A DNA stretch of 64,000 bases from Pedobacter miscanthi. GTDB lineage: Bacteria; Bacteroidota; Bacteroidia; Sphingobacteriales; Sphingobacteriaceae. The notes under the pieces are model-generated. The model was given only the letters and a program-made list of their open reading frames with translations, was not told where the DNA came from and ran no database searches. Made by a program: the position numbers and the translations under genes. The stretch's first letter is position 1. The number at the start of each line of letters is the position of its first letter. The stretch lies in contig NZ_QNQU01000003.1 of the NCBI RefSeq assembly GCF_003315595.1, positions 186,001-250,000 of the forward strand. The letters run 5' to 3'. Positions 8,211 to 17,136 of the stretch are shown here, one piece after another.

Positions 8211-9479
8211 CTACGCTCTTTTCAACGTAAAAATCGTAATCTCCGGTAAAATGCCAACCCTGCCCGGATAGCCTAAAAATCCATAGCCAACATTTACATA
8301 AAGCTGTTGTTTTTGCTCCTGGTATAAACCTGCCCATTCTTTGTAGATATATTGCACAGGGCTCCATTGATATTCTTTTAGGCGAACGCCAAACTGCATT
8401 CCGTGCGTATGGCCACTGAACATGGCATCTATCTGCGGATATTTTTGTAAAACCTCTCCGCGCCAGTGTGAAGGATCGTGACTTAATAAAAGTTTAACCG
8501 GTAAATCATCTGTATTTTGAACAGCAAGTTCCATTTTTCCATATTTAGGGAAACGGCCCATACCCCAGTTTTCGATGCCTAAAATCCCGATTTCCTCTCC
8601 GTCTACCTTTAACCTGCGGTTTTCGTTCATTAACAGGTCGTAACCCATAATTTTATGCACATCAACCATATCTTTCAGGTTTTTTACTTTGGCCGGAGAA
8701 GATTCCTTGCCGAAATAATAATCACCATAATCGTGGTTTCCGAGTGACGAAAATACACCTAGCGGTGCTTTTACCTTCGAAAATATATCCTGATAATCCC
8801 TTACTTCGTTCGTGAGATTATTTACTAAATCACCTGTAAAAAAGATAAAATCCGGCTTTTCACCCAACAACATTTCTACACCGCCTTTTACTGCTGTTTT
8901 GTTGTAAAAACTGCCTGAGTGGATATCCGAAATTTGCCCCATGGTAATGCCATCAAAAGCTTTTGGCAGGTTAGGAAGGATTAAATTTACCCTTCGCACC
9001 TGATAATCGTAAGCACCAGAAATAATGCCCCAGCTTAACGAGGTTAGAGGCACAGCAGCTGCCACCAATCCGGCTTTTACCAAAAACGCTGAACGTGTGA
9101 TTGGCTCTCCTGGAATTGCCGCTGTTTCTTGTTGTACAGAATTATTAGAAAGTTGAACCGTTTTATTTTTCCTGAAAATGTGGATGAACAATCTGCGTAG
9201 ATCGTCCAGTACCAGAAAGGGCAACATGGCCAGTTTACAGGCTACCGTTAAAAAGAAAGCCACTAAGATAATTGCCCTTAACGTGAGGAAAAGATTAAGG
9301 TAAATGCCACAGAAAACGCCTATAATTAATAGCGCGCTGTAAGTCCAGTAAGCAATGCCAAATGCTTTTTTTGTACCCGGTTTCCATTTTTTAAAAACAG
9401 AAACAATGGCTTTATAACAGTAAATATCAAATGCAATAATGAAAATGCAGGCGACAATAATAAAAGGTAATCTTCCCAT
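8211..9479 (-). CDS. Membrane-anchored calcineurin-like metallophosphoesterase
   Basis: 422 residues. Three or four hydrophobic segments in the first ~100 residues anchor the protein, followed by a hydrophobic stretch near residue 140 and then the phosphoesterase domain. All metal-ligand motifs are present: ISDIHSG (DxH), FTGDLVNN (GD), LGNHDYGD (GNHD), LLSHDPSHW, and FSGHTHGMQ (GHTH). This is the YkuE/YaeI-like group, related to UDP-diacylglucosamine or phospholipid-phosphodiester hydrolases; the substrate cannot be told from sequence. It stands 3' of the MoxR-like operon, separated by a strong terminator hairpin, so it is probably transcribed alone. Confidence 0.9.
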   Translation of the reverse strand: MGRLPFIIVACIFIIAFDIYCYKAIVSVFKKWKPGTKKAFGIAYWTYSALLIIGVFCGIYLNLFLTLRAIILVAFFLTVACKLAMLPFLVLDDLRRLFIHIFRKNKTVQLSNNSVQQETAAIPGEPITRSAFLVKAGLVAAAVPLTSLSWGIISGAYDYQVRRVNLILPNLPKAFDGITMGQISDIHSGSFYNKTAVKGGVEMLLGEKPDFIFFTGDLVNNLTNEVRDYQDIFSKVKAPLGVFSSLGNHDYGDYYFGKESSPAKVKNLKDMVDVHKIMGYDLLMNENRRLKVDGEEIGILGIENWGMGRFPKYGKMELAVQNTDDLPVKLLLSHDPSHWRGEVLQKYPQIDAMFSGHTHGMQFGVRLKEYQWSPVQYIYKEWAGLYQEQKQQLYVNVGYGFLGYPGRVGILPEITIFTLKRA

Positions 9480-9500
9480 GTTAAGCAGGATGGTTGATAT

Positions 9501-9551
9501 TAAAAAAGCTTCGACAATATGCTATTCATTTAAATAGAATATTGTCAAAGC
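9501..9551 (-). terminator. Rho-independent terminator of the vWA-DUF3861-ATPase operon
   Basis: A long stem pairs GCTTCGACAATAT (9508-9520) with ATATTGTCAAAGC (9539-9551), with further pairing towards the loop. On the minus strand it is followed by a U-run, the complement of TAAAAAA at 9501-9507. It lies just after the stop of the ATPase gene. Confidence 0.75.
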
Positions 9552-9573
9552 TAGTAAAATTGTCTAAAAATAA

Positions 9574-11061
9574 TTATCTGAAGTCGTCTTCGTCCTCTTC
9601 TTCGTCAAATTCGGCATTAAATAAGCTGCCAAACATATCAGAAAAGCCGAAGCCACCGTTTAAAAAGTTTTTGCTCAATTGCGAGTACTCAGCTAAGCCA
9701 TGTAATACAAATTCCATTAACAGCAAAGTTTGGTTTTCACTCAGTTTTGGATGGAATTTCTTTACGAGATCATAAAGTCCCGGTACCAGCATCAATGCTT
9801 TTTTATACTGCGAATTGCTTAAAGTATCGGTAACATCAACGTTGTTGCCTTCGGTAAACCACTCGGTTATTTCGGTATAAGGATTGGCAGTTTTGCTTTT
9901 TTTAGCCTTTTCAGGATCTGGGAAGTACCGCGCAAACAAAGTTTTTACGGCTTTACCGATCAATGTGGTTGCAACATGTGCCGGACCTTCCAGCTCACCT
10001 TCGTAAACCAGTTCTATTTTACCGGTTATGGCCGGAACAATTCCGGCAAGATCAGATAAACGTACGAACGTATTTTTCTCGCCAGCAATCAACATCCTTC
10101 TTTCGGCCGTGCTGATCAGGTTTTCGTAGGCAGAAATGGTTAACCTGGCCGAAACACCCGATTTTTGATCGATATATTCACTTTTACGGGCCTCAAAGGC
10201 AATCTGTTCTACCAGATCTTTCACTAAACCATCGGCTTCAATGTTGCTTTTTTGTTCTGGGGTAAGTTTCGCTTCCTGGAAAGTAATTTTACGCGAAATT
10301 TCGATGCTTTTTGGATAGTGGGTCAGAATCTGACTTTCAATCCTGTCTTTTAGTGGCGTAACAATACTTCCGCGGTTGGTATAATCTTCAGGGTTTGCCG
10401 TAAAAACAAACTGGATATCCAATGGTAAACGTAATTTGAAACCACGAATCTGGATATCTTTTTCCTGCAACATGTTAAACAAGGCCACCTGTATACGTGC
10501 CTGTAAATCGGGTAGCTCGTTAATTACAAAAATACTGCGATGTGCACGCGGAATTAAACCAAAGTGGATTACACGTTCGTCATTGTAGGTTAATTTTAAC
10601 GTAGCCGCTTTTATGGGGTCAACATCTCCGATTAAATCAGCTACCGTAACATCTGGCGTGGCCAGTTTCTCGGTATATCTTTCGCTGCGGTGCAACCAGG
10701 CAATTTCGGTATCATCGCCTTTTGTAGCGATTTCGTTTTTGCCATACCACGAAATGGGATCCAATGGATCGTCAAAAATTTCGCTTCCGGCAATATAAGG
10801 AACATATTCGTCTAAAAGGTTTACCATTAAACGGGCAATACGTGTTTTTGCCTGTCCGCGTAAACCCAACAGTAAAATGTTATGGCGTGATAAAATTGCG
10901 GTCTGTAATTCGGGGATAACCGTTTCATCATAACCGATAATGCCTTCAAATTCGGTTTTTTTGTCGCGGAGAACTTTAATCAAATTTTCCCTGAGTTCCT
11001 GCTTAACGCTTCTTGGTGTATAATTTGTAGCCTTTAACTGGCCTAATGTTGTATTTTGCAT
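9574..11061 (-). CDS. MoxR/magnesium-chelatase ChlI-like AAA+ ATPase
   Basis: 495 residues. The AAA+ core spans about 45-350. Walker A reads GLRGQAKT (66-73), a variant of GxxGxGKT with Gln-Ala instead of the usual x-Gly, seen in this subfamily. IFVINELPDL is the Walker B region (Glu-Leu rather than Asp-Glu). FTANPEDYTNRGSIVTPLKDR resembles sensor 1/arginine finger of ChlI proteins. The last ~60 residues end in an acidic tail (EFDEEEDEDD). Such ATPases work with a vWA partner to remodel or insert metal into target proteins; here the vWA gene is first in the same operon. The target is unknown, and no cobaltochelatase or porphyrin genes are adjacent. Confidence 0.88.
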   Translation of the reverse strand: MQNTTLGQLKATNYTPRSVKQELRENLIKVLRDKKTEFEGIIGYDETVIPELQTAILSRHNILLLGLRGQAKTRIARLMVNLLDEYVPYIAGSEIFDDPLDPISWYGKNEIATKGDDTEIAWLHRSERYTEKLATPDVTVADLIGDVDPIKAATLKLTYNDERVIHFGLIPRAHRSIFVINELPDLQARIQVALFNMLQEKDIQIRGFKLRLPLDIQFVFTANPEDYTNRGSIVTPLKDRIESQILTHYPKSIEISRKITFQEAKLTPEQKSNIEADGLVKDLVEQIAFEARKSEYIDQKSGVSARLTISAYENLISTAERRMLIAGEKNTFVRLSDLAGIVPAITGKIELVYEGELEGPAHVATTLIGKAVKTLFARYFPDPEKAKKSKTANPYTEITEWFTEGNNVDVTDTLSNSQYKKALMLVPGLYDLVKKFHPKLSENQTLLLMEFVLHGLAEYSQLSKNFLNGGFGFSDMFGSLFNAEFDEEEDEDDFR

Positions 11062-11082
11062 ATATCGGATGTATACTATTCG

Positions 11083-11376
11083 TTATTTACTCTTCAGTTT
11101 TTTCATAAACTCACCAATTGCAGGTTGAAGTTCTTTAAAAAGTTCCTGGTCTCTGTTTTTTAAAACTACTTCTGTAAACATTTTCAAACCAATGGCAAAC
11201 TCGGTACTTTGATTTTCATCATCAAAAATGTTTTTGCTTTTAATGGCATTGATAATGTTAAATATATTGTCGTGGTTGTCAAATTCAAGCGTTAAAGGAT
11301 CATTTTTTACATCATCCTCTTTTGCTAAAGATATTTCTTCTAATGTTAATTTATATTTATTTGTACGTTTGGCCAT
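11083..11376 (-). CDS. DUF3861 domain protein
   Basis: 97 residues, cytoplasmic, no membrane segment. The pattern ...LTLEFDNHDNIFNIINAIKSK... and FAIGLKMFTEVVLKNRDQELF..GEFMKKLKSK fits the DUF3861 family, small alpha/beta proteins without known activity. It sits between the vWA gene (61 nt upstream) and the MoxR-like ATPase gene (21 nt downstream) on the same strand. An accessory role in that module is inferred from position only. Confidence 0.75.
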   Translation of the reverse strand: MAKRTNKYKLTLEEISLAKEDDVKNDPLTLEFDNHDNIFNIINAIKSKNIFDDENQSTEFAIGLKMFTEVVLKNRDQELFKELQPAIGEFMKKLKSK

Positions 11377-11437
11377 GCTTGATTTATTTTAATGCCCTAT
11401 ATCTTCCAACTCAGGGCTAAAGACTTCGGACTCCCGA

Positions 11438-12535
11438 CTATTTCACTGTTTTCCGTCTGTTTTTAATGTAATCTTCAAAAATATATTCACCTAAGCCATT
11501 TAATGAGCTGTAAAAAGCCCTTCCGCCATTAATTTCAGTAAACTGACGCACAAATTGCTGCAAATAAGGATCCTTGGCAATCATAAACGTAGTAATCGGA
11601 ATTTTTAACCTTTTACACTGTGCCGCCATATTTAAGGTTTTGTTGATCACTTTTCTGTCCAAACCCATACTGTTTTTATAATATTTGCCATTTTCTTTCA
11701 GGCAGGTTGGTTTTCCATCCGTAATCATAAAAATCTGCTTGTTGTGGGTTTTCCGGCGACGGAGTAAATCTGCTGCGAGTTCCAAACCTGCATAAGTATT
11801 GGTATGGTAAGGGCCAACCTGTAAATAAGGCAGGTCTTTTAAACTAATCGGCCAGGCATCATTTCCAAAAACAACAATATCCAAAGTATCTTTAGGGTAT
11901 TTTGTTTTAATCAGTTCGGCCAGCGCCATTGCCACTTTTTTAGCTGGCGTAATCCGGTCTTCACCGTACAATATCATCGAGTGCGAAATGTCGATCATCA
12001 GTACTGTAGAAGTTAATGTTTTAAAATCTTTTTCTTCTACTTCCAGATCGCGGTCGGTTAGGGTGAAATCGCCGATACCATGATTAATCTGTGCATTTTG
12101 GATCGAAGCAGTCATATCGATCTGGTCTAAACTATCACCAAAATTATATTCACGCCTATCGGCATTTTTTTCTTCGCCTATGCCCGATTGGTTGCTGTTG
12201 TGGTTACCCCGACCAGATTTTTTCAGTTTACCAAAAATTTCATCCAGGGCAGATTTTCGGATGGTCTGTTCCGTTTTGGCCGTAATTTTAAATTCTCCCG
12301 ATTGATTGTCTTCCGTCAGGTAACCTTTATCTTTCAGGTCGTCGATAAAATTACCGATGCCATAATCGTTATTGGTTAATTTATATTGTTTGTCGAGTTC
12401 GTTCAGCCAGCTTAAAGCCTCTGCTGCATCTCCTGCCGTATAGTTTAGCAATTCGCTAAATAATTTCAGCAACTCATCAAAACCTCCCTTAGGCGCATCG
12501 CCCGGCTTATAATCAGAAAAACGAAAACCTCTCAT
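11438..12535 (-). CDS. vWA-domain protein, partner of MoxR-like ATPase
   Basis: 365 residues. An N-terminal helical part (1-120) with a low-complexity Asn/Ser/Gly linker leads to a C-terminal von Willebrand A domain with a complete MIDAS: DISHS (182-186), the Thr in NTYAGLELA, and TDGKPT. It belongs to the CoxE/BatA-like vWA proteins that pair with MoxR AAA+ ATPases. It is first in a three-gene operon (vWA, DUF3861, ATPase) closed by the hairpin at 9501-9551. There is no signal peptide, so it acts in the cytoplasm. The family is well supported; the substrate is unknown. Confidence 0.88.
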   Translation of the reverse strand: MRGFRFSDYKPGDAPKGGFDELLKLFSELLNYTAGDAAEALSWLNELDKQYKLTNNDYGIGNFIDDLKDKGYLTEDNQSGEFKITAKTEQTIRKSALDEIFGKLKKSGRGNHNSNQSGIGEEKNADRREYNFGDSLDQIDMTASIQNAQINHGIGDFTLTDRDLEVEEKDFKTLTSTVLMIDISHSMILYGEDRITPAKKVAMALAELIKTKYPKDTLDIVVFGNDAWPISLKDLPYLQVGPYHTNTYAGLELAADLLRRRKTHNKQIFMITDGKPTCLKENGKYYKNSMGLDRKVINKTLNMAAQCKRLKIPITTFMIAKDPYLQQFVRQFTEINGGRAFYSSLNGLGEYIFEDYIKNRRKTVK

Positions 12536-12618
12536 GTGCTTATATTAACGATTTACCGAAGATAAAAGTTTCGGTTTGCATTAATTTAAGCGCCATGTCA
12601 TATTTGGGACAACTCAAC

Positions 12619-12651
12619 AGACCTTATAGGTTTCAAAAACCTATAAGGTCT
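12619..12651. repeat. Perfect hairpin AGACCTTATAGGTTT
   Basis: A 15-bp perfect inverted repeat (AGACCTTATAGGTTT / AAACCTATAAGGTCT) with a 3-nt loop lies 3' of the PfkB gene and upstream of the vWA gene. No U-run follows on the minus strand. It resembles the ACCTGACAGGT hairpin at 48692, so it is more likely a dispersed hairpin element than an ordinary terminator. Confidence 0.6.
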
Positions 12652-12659
12652 ATGAAAAC

Positions 12660-13541
12660 TTATCCCAATGCCATATGGTAAATCTTTTTATTATAATCAG
12701 GGTTAGCACCAGGTTGAGAAGCTACAAATGCACCTACTTTGCAGGCATTATCCAAAGTGGTTTCCATTGGGTAGCCTTGTAAATAGCAGGCAATAAACGT
12801 AGCTAAAAAGGCATCGCCGGCACCAACAGTATCGGCAACCTGAACTTTGTAACCTTCATGTTTAAATAATTTCCCGTCTTTTAAAACACAGGCGCCTTTA
12901 TCGCCAAGTGTAAGGCAGATGATTTCGATATTGAATTGCTTAGAAAGTTGTTTCAAAAGCTGCTCATCGGTATTTCCGGTTAAACCGAATGATTTTTTTA
13001 CCCAAACAATTTCATCTTCATTTATTTTAAGGATATCGGCTTTGGCTAAAAGCGCTCCGATTAATTCTTTCTCATAAAACGGAGCGCGAAGATTAATGTC
13101 GAATATTTTGGTTTTCGCATGGTCTAAAAGTTCGAGAATTGTTTTTTTAGATTTTTCTTCCCTGCACGTTAAGCTGCAATAAACCAAAGCATCGGCCTGT
13201 TTTACAGCAGCTACGTTTTCATCCGTAATTTTAATATCGTCCCATGCTACCGGCTGTTTAATGGTATAGGTGGCCTGATGGTTTTCATCAAGCTGTACCA
13301 CAACAGTACTGGTCGGTAATTCGGTGTTCACCTGGATCAGATCTGTTGAAAAATGATGGCCGGTTAAAAAGCTCAGTAATTCCTTGCCATTATCGTCATC
13401 ACCAACAGCACTGATGAAACTGCTTTCGATACTTTGTTTGTGTAAATTAAGCGCAACGTTCATACTCGAACCGCCAGCTTTTTTTCCCTCGGGAAAAACA
13501 TCCCAAAGTATTTCGCCAATTGTAATTACCTTATTTTGCAT
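12660..13541 (-). CDS. PfkB-family carbohydrate kinase (fructokinase-like)
   Basis: The protein begins MQNKVITIGEILWDVFPEGK (ATG at 13539-13541; an upstream ATG at 13571 would add ten unconserved residues). The length is 293 residues. The two PfkB signatures are present: GGSSMNVALNLHKQ near residue 33, and the catalytic motif DTVGAGDAFLATF near residue 240, with its Asp as general base. It phosphorylates a sugar, probably fructose, with ATP. A fructokinase is the best guess, but ribokinase-like substrates cannot be excluded. No sugar transporter or other catabolic gene adjoins it. Confidence 0.85.
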   Translation of the reverse strand: MQNKVITIGEILWDVFPEGKKAGGSSMNVALNLHKQSIESSFISAVGDDDNGKELLSFLTGHHFSTDLIQVNTELPTSTVVVQLDENHQATYTIKQPVAWDDIKITDENVAAVKQADALVYCSLTCREEKSKKTILELLDHAKTKIFDINLRAPFYEKELIGALLAKADILKINEDEIVWVKKSFGLTGNTDEQLLKQLSKQFNIEIICLTLGDKGACVLKDGKLFKHEGYKVQVADTVGAGDAFLATFIACYLQGYPMETTLDNACKVGAFVASQPGANPDYNKKIYHMALG

Positions 13542-13635
13542 GGTAGCTTGATAAAAAATGTAAATAACCAATTTTTAGCGATGGAACAAAATAATTTGTT
13601 TCATATCTTTAATTTTTACCAAAATTGTAATAATC

Positions 13636-14061
13636 ATGAAAAAAATACTGCTTATCGCCCTGTTTTTTATTTCTTTCAGCACTTATGCTCAAAATGCAAA
13701 AGATAAACAGGCTGTTCTCAACCTGCTCGAGAAACAGCGCAGCGATTGGAACAAAGGCGATGTTGAAGCTTATATGCAGGGTTACGCAAAATCAGACAGT
13801 TTACTTTTTGTAGGTAAAAGCGGACCGACCTATGGCTGGCAAAAAACACTGGATAATTACAAACGTGGCTATCCCGATAAATCTGCCATGGGCTTTTTGG
13901 TATTCGGAATAAAAAAAGTCGAATTTTTAAAACCTGATCTTGCCTTTGTATTGGGTAGCTGGAACGTAAAACGCGAAAAAGATGAACTAAAAGGTTACTT
14001 TACTTTGCTGATCAAAAAAATAAAAGGCGAGTGGAAAGTGATTGTTGATCATAGCAGTTAG
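13636..14061 (+). CDS. Secreted NTF2-like (DUF4440/SnoaL-like) protein
   Basis: 141 residues with a signal peptide (about 1-18, ending STYAQ), so periplasmic. The mature part has the NTF2-like cone fold pattern of DUF4440 proteins: LLEKQRSDWNKGDVEAYMQGYAKSDSLLFVG, a GW near residue 75, and a C-terminal FTLLIKKIKGEWKVIVDHSS. Members may bind small ligands or act as isomerase-like enzymes, and none is assigned here. It is divergent from the PfkB gene. Confidence 0.85.
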   Translation: MKKILLIALFFISFSTYAQNAKDKQAVLNLLEKQRSDWNKGDVEAYMQGYAKSDSLLFVGKSGPTYGWQKTLDNYKRGYPDKSAMGFLVFGIKKVEFLKPDLAFVLGSWNVKREKDELKGYFTLLIKKIKGEWKVIVDHSS

Positions 14062-14538
14062 AGATGGATGATGTGAAATGGATGAGGGGGAAAAGTTGCC
14101 TCCTTGTCGTCATTTCGAGTCTGAATTTATTGCATAAAAATCAACATGAGTGACATCTGTAATTGATTTTTTTGCCCTGTAGCACAGTCTTTCCTCGGCT
14201 CGCCGCCGCCGAAGGGCTCTTTCTTTTTGGCATCAAAAAGAAACAAAAAATGCCGGCTGAAAATTTTTCTTTGGAAGTCATTGGGTTGGCTGGGTCAGTG
14301 GAGCCCGAAAAATTTGTTAGGCCGGAATTAAGCAGAACGGAGATGCTCTGCTGTGGCCTAGCTGAGTGGAAATGCATGTGGTCGATAAATAGTTTATTAT
14401 TAATGAATTACTAGATAGCGTTAATGATAACGGAGTGTAGAAATCTGTTTAGATAGATCTCTCCACTCCGCTATGCTTCTGTCGGGATGACGCTGTTTTT
14501 TTATTAAGGTCTGTCAAAGGGCACGAGCAATGATTTAT
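14062..14538. repeat. Gene-free stretch of dispersed repeat fragments
   Basis: No credible gene is seen. The stretch holds CGTCATTTCGAG at 14108 (also at 29244) and a hairpin TTTCTTTTTG-gcat-CAAAAAGAAA at 14220-14243 inside a GC-rich segment that begins near 14190. It ends with AGATCTCTCCACTCC and GGGATGACG (14484-14492). The outer words look like the two ends of a REP-like element that brackets the inner segment. A short open frame at 14163-14414 is probably non-coding. Confidence 0.5.
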
Positions 14539-15153
14539 CTACTCCCCCAACTTAAAATCCTTATAATAATAATCTTTATCTGCATCGGTTAACTGGCGGA
14601 TTACCCTGCATGGGTTTCCTGCGGCGAAAACATTATCCGGGATATCCCTCGTAACCACACTGCCCGATCCAATTACTACATTTGATCCGATTTTTACGCC
14701 GGGATTGATTACTACGTTACCACCAATCCACACGCTGTTGCCAATCGTAATTTCCTGTGCCCATTCATATTCCTGATCACGCAAATGTGCATGGATGGGA
14801 TGGCCCGCGGTGTATATGGCTACGTTTGGCGCAATAAAAACGTTGTTGCCAATGCTCACTTTGGCGCAATCTAGAATAACTAAATTGAAATTTGCATAAA
14901 AGTTATCACCGATTTCGATGTTGTAACCATAATCGCATCTAAACGGTGGTTCTACATAAAACATCTTTTCTGTTTTACCGAACAGCCTTTTTAGTAATTC
15001 TTTACGCTGTTTTATGAATTTTGGAGCCAGGTTGTTAAACTCGAAAACAATTTCGCGGGCTTTTAATCTTTCTTTTGCCAGTTCTGTATCGCCTGCCTGA
15101 TAAGCCTTGCCGGCAAGCATTTTTTGTTTTTCGGTAAGTATGTTGATTTCCAT
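14539..15153 (-). CDS. Sugar O-acetyltransferase (maltose/galactoside acetyltransferase-like)
   Basis: 204 residues, typical of the LacA/Maa family. The N-terminal Maa domain (about 1-55) contains KMLAGKAYQAGDTELAKER. The left-handed beta-helix follows, with hexapeptide repeats: IGDNFYANFN, IGNNVFIAPNVAI, IGNSVWIGGNVVINPGVKIG, and IGSGSVVTRDIP. The catalytic His of the family is in YTAGHPIH. It transfers acetyl from acetyl-CoA to a sugar hydroxyl in the cytoplasm; the natural acceptor is unknown. It is downstream of the JmjC-like gene but separated by a terminator, so probably independent. Confidence 0.9.
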   Translation of the reverse strand: MEINILTEKQKMLAGKAYQAGDTELAKERLKAREIVFEFNNLAPKFIKQRKELLKRLFGKTEKMFYVEPPFRCDYGYNIEIGDNFYANFNLVILDCAKVSIGNNVFIAPNVAIYTAGHPIHAHLRDQEYEWAQEITIGNSVWIGGNVVINPGVKIGSNVVIGSGSVVTRDIPDNVFAAGNPCRVIRQLTDADKDYYYKDFKLGE

Positions 15154-15206
15154 GGGTATCTTATTTTTTGATCGGTAATAAAACTATGTATGCAATAATA
15201 ACAAAA

Positions 15207-15235
15207 AACGGGGCTATCGTAACCGATGCCCCGTT
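15207..15235 (-). terminator. Terminator of the JmjC-like/DUF3050 cluster
   Basis: AACGGGG pairs with CCCCGTT around an inner ATCG-taac-CGAT stem. On the minus strand the tail is the complement of ACAAAAA, a U-rich stretch. It lies between the JmjC-like gene stop and the acetyltransferase start. Confidence 0.7.
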
Positions 15236-15257
15236 GTATTTTTATCTTTTAATTTTT

Positions 15258-16136
15258 TTATGGTCTGCCTTTGGCTAAAGCCCTTTCTGCAATTTTAACT
15301 GCTTTTTTCTCTCTCCAGTTGGCATATTTTTCTTTGAAAGTCATTTTTATCAAACTATCAATTGCGCCATGGGTAAATAAACTCCAAACGCTGGCCACTT
15401 TTCTGGTAATTGATTGATCCCAAGCCCTTAAACTTAAGGAGAATGAACCATCCAGGTATTTCATCCAGTGCCACATACCGGTTGGCATAAATAAGGTATC
15501 GCCATGCTCTAAGAAAACTTCATACCCCTCAACACCGTTTAGTGCTGGGAATTTTTCGAAATCAGGATTGGCAACGTCGTAATCTTCCAAAGCATACGTT
15601 GCATTTGGTAAGCAATACAACCTGTCTTTCCATTTATTATCGAATAAAACAATGTGTTTCCTGCCGCCAAAGTGGGTATGGAAAATATGTGGCAAATCGA
15701 TATCGTAATGTAAAAAGGTTACTGAGTTAGAACCGCCAAAAAACATGGCCGGCATGCTTTCGATAAAACCACCCATTAAATCTTTAGGAATTTTTACATC
15801 GTTAATTAAACTAGGTACTTTTTTAAACAGGTTAAAAAAGAAAATCCTAAGTTCAGTTGGCTCACGTTTGATCAGGTCGAGATAATCGCCAAATTTCATG
15901 TGTGCAGTAGCCGCATTAATCGGTTTCGATGGGTCTGCTTTAGAGTTATCGTAAAGCGGAACTTCCAGCTCACCGCCAATTTCTTTTAAATATTCAGTCG
16001 TCCATTTTTCTCTCGCAGGCCAATCTTTGGTAAGGCCCCTGATTACCAACGGACGTTTAGTTTTCAGATAATTTTTCTTAAAATCTTCAGGAGTGATATT
16101 CTCGACAATATCAACAGGTTTTAAAATGAAACTCAT
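15258..16136 (-). CDS. JmjC/cupin-like protein (cupin_8), copy 1
   Basis: The start is placed at the ATG at 16134-16136 (MSFILKPVDIVEN), which aligns with the paralogue at 17137-18018; an upstream ATG at 16169 would add 11 residues. The 292-residue product has the Fe(II)/2-oxoglutarate facial triad of FIH-like JmjC proteins: His143 and Asp145 in FLHYDID, and His223 in GMWHW. It is likely a 2-oxoglutarate-dependent hydroxylase, cytoplasmic, with unknown substrate. It is third in a same-strand trio with DUF3050 and the paralogue, and is followed by a terminator. Identity to the paralogue is high across the whole length (for example ADPSKPINA, KFGDYLDLIK, EHGDTLFMPTG). Confidence 0.87.
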   Translation of the reverse strand: MSFILKPVDIVENITPEDFKKNYLKTKRPLVIRGLTKDWPAREKWTTEYLKEIGGELEVPLYDNSKADPSKPINAATAHMKFGDYLDLIKREPTELRIFFFNLFKKVPSLINDVKIPKDLMGGFIESMPAMFFGGSNSVTFLHYDIDLPHIFHTHFGGRKHIVLFDNKWKDRLYCLPNATYALEDYDVANPDFEKFPALNGVEGYEVFLEHGDTLFMPTGMWHWMKYLDGSFSLSLRAWDQSITRKVASVWSLFTHGAIDSLIKMTFKEKYANWREKKAVKIAERALAKGRP

Positions 16137-16262
16137 GCGCTTAAATCGGTTATTTGTGCCGAACAACAAATGTGTAAATTTTATTTTACAAAATTGAAGT
16201 TAACAGGTAAATGTGACTAAAATCACGTAATCTAAATTAGCAAATACTTAACAATTTAATAA

Positions 16263-17048
16263 TTACGCCTCAACTTTATTTTTAACAATTTCGGCATAAA
16301 CGGCATCCCAAAGGTCGATACGCTTTTGTAAAGCCTGCTTTGTGGTTTCTTCTGCTTCTGCCCAAAAAGCTATATCTTTTTCGCAGAGTTTCTCCGTCAT
16401 CGAGAGTGCCAGGTGGCTGTGGTGATCGCCGTCTATTTCAATATGGCGTTCTAAATAATATTTAAAAATCGATACTTTATCGGCCTGAGTACTGTTAAGG
16501 TCGTTTACCATGCTGTAAAACATGTTTGGAATTAAATCCTCGCGCCCAAAGGTAAAACTGGCTGCCTGTAAGTGTGTTTTACCGCTATTAATGGTTTCGA
16601 AAGTGGCATTTACAAAATCTTTTGCTGCTGTAGGTACATCGGCAATTTCAAAAGCTTCCTTAAAACTTTTACCATTTTTTAAGACATTTAAAAAATCATT
16701 AATGGGTTTTGTATTCGCCCCGCACTGATCCATGGCATCTAAATACAGTTCGAAGTGACTTTTAATGGCGCCATCCGCATCAACATCCGATTCTTCTCCA
16801 GCTACAATTTCGTTGATCAGCTGCCTTGTAACCGGATCGCCAACCGGAAACCAGGGCAAACTGGTACAGGTAAGGTTGATCTGCAAGGCTTTAAGCAGCG
16901 ACATAAAATCCCAAACGGCAAAAATGTGGTGTTCCATAAAAACGCGGAGATCTTCTAATTCGCTGATTGCCGAATAAACTTTATGGTTAATAATTTGCTG
17001 CTTAAGCGGAGTAATGCTTTCTTGTATTTTTATAATGTTGGGATGCAT
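16263..17048 (-). CDS. DUF3050 protein (haem-oxygenase-like fold expected)
   Basis: 261 residues without signal peptide. The features ELEDLRVFMEHHIFAVWDFMSLLKALQ near the N-terminus and LERHIEIDGDHHSHLALSM near residue 205 carry conserved His, Asp and Glu residues, as expected for a haem-oxygenase-like helical di-metal fold (DUF3050). Members of the wider fold include oxidases that use a di-iron site. It lies between two JmjC-like genes on the same strand (88 nt and 126 nt spacers), which hints at a shared oxidative modification pathway; this is inference. Confidence 0.85.
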   Translation of the reverse strand: MHPNIIKIQESITPLKQQIINHKVYSAISELEDLRVFMEHHIFAVWDFMSLLKALQINLTCTSLPWFPVGDPVTRQLINEIVAGEESDVDADGAIKSHFELYLDAMDQCGANTKPINDFLNVLKNGKSFKEAFEIADVPTAAKDFVNATFETINSGKTHLQAASFTFGREDLIPNMFYSMVNDLNSTQADKVSIFKYYLERHIEIDGDHHSHLALSMTEKLCEKDIAFWAEAEETTKQALQKRIDLWDAVYAEIVKNKVEA

Positions 17049-17136
17049 ATTTTATTATTGAATGATTGAGTTTTGAATGAGTGAAGGGTTTAAGAGCTTT
17101 ATTCTCTCATTCCATCATTCAATAATTCTATCATTA
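17049..17136. repeat. GAATGA word-repeat spacer with 13-bp inverted repeat
   Basis: ATTATTGAATGAT (17054-17066) is exactly complementary to 17114-17126. Inside the arms are more GAATGA words on the left and CATTC/TCATT words on the right. The spacer uses the same vocabulary as 8099-8210 and 19904-20086 but a different arrangement. Confidence 0.7.

Noticed and set aside
12619..12651. Hairpin as an ordinary terminator of the PfkB gene
   Set aside because: The stem is perfect, but no U-run follows on the minus strand and a similar ACCTGACAGGT-type hairpin occurs at 48693; listed as a repeat instead.
14163..14414. 83-residue open frame in a repeat-rich spacer
   Set aside because: It runs through a hairpin and GC-rich dispersed sequence, has no family resemblance, and lacks a promoter element; it reads as part of a REP-like element.
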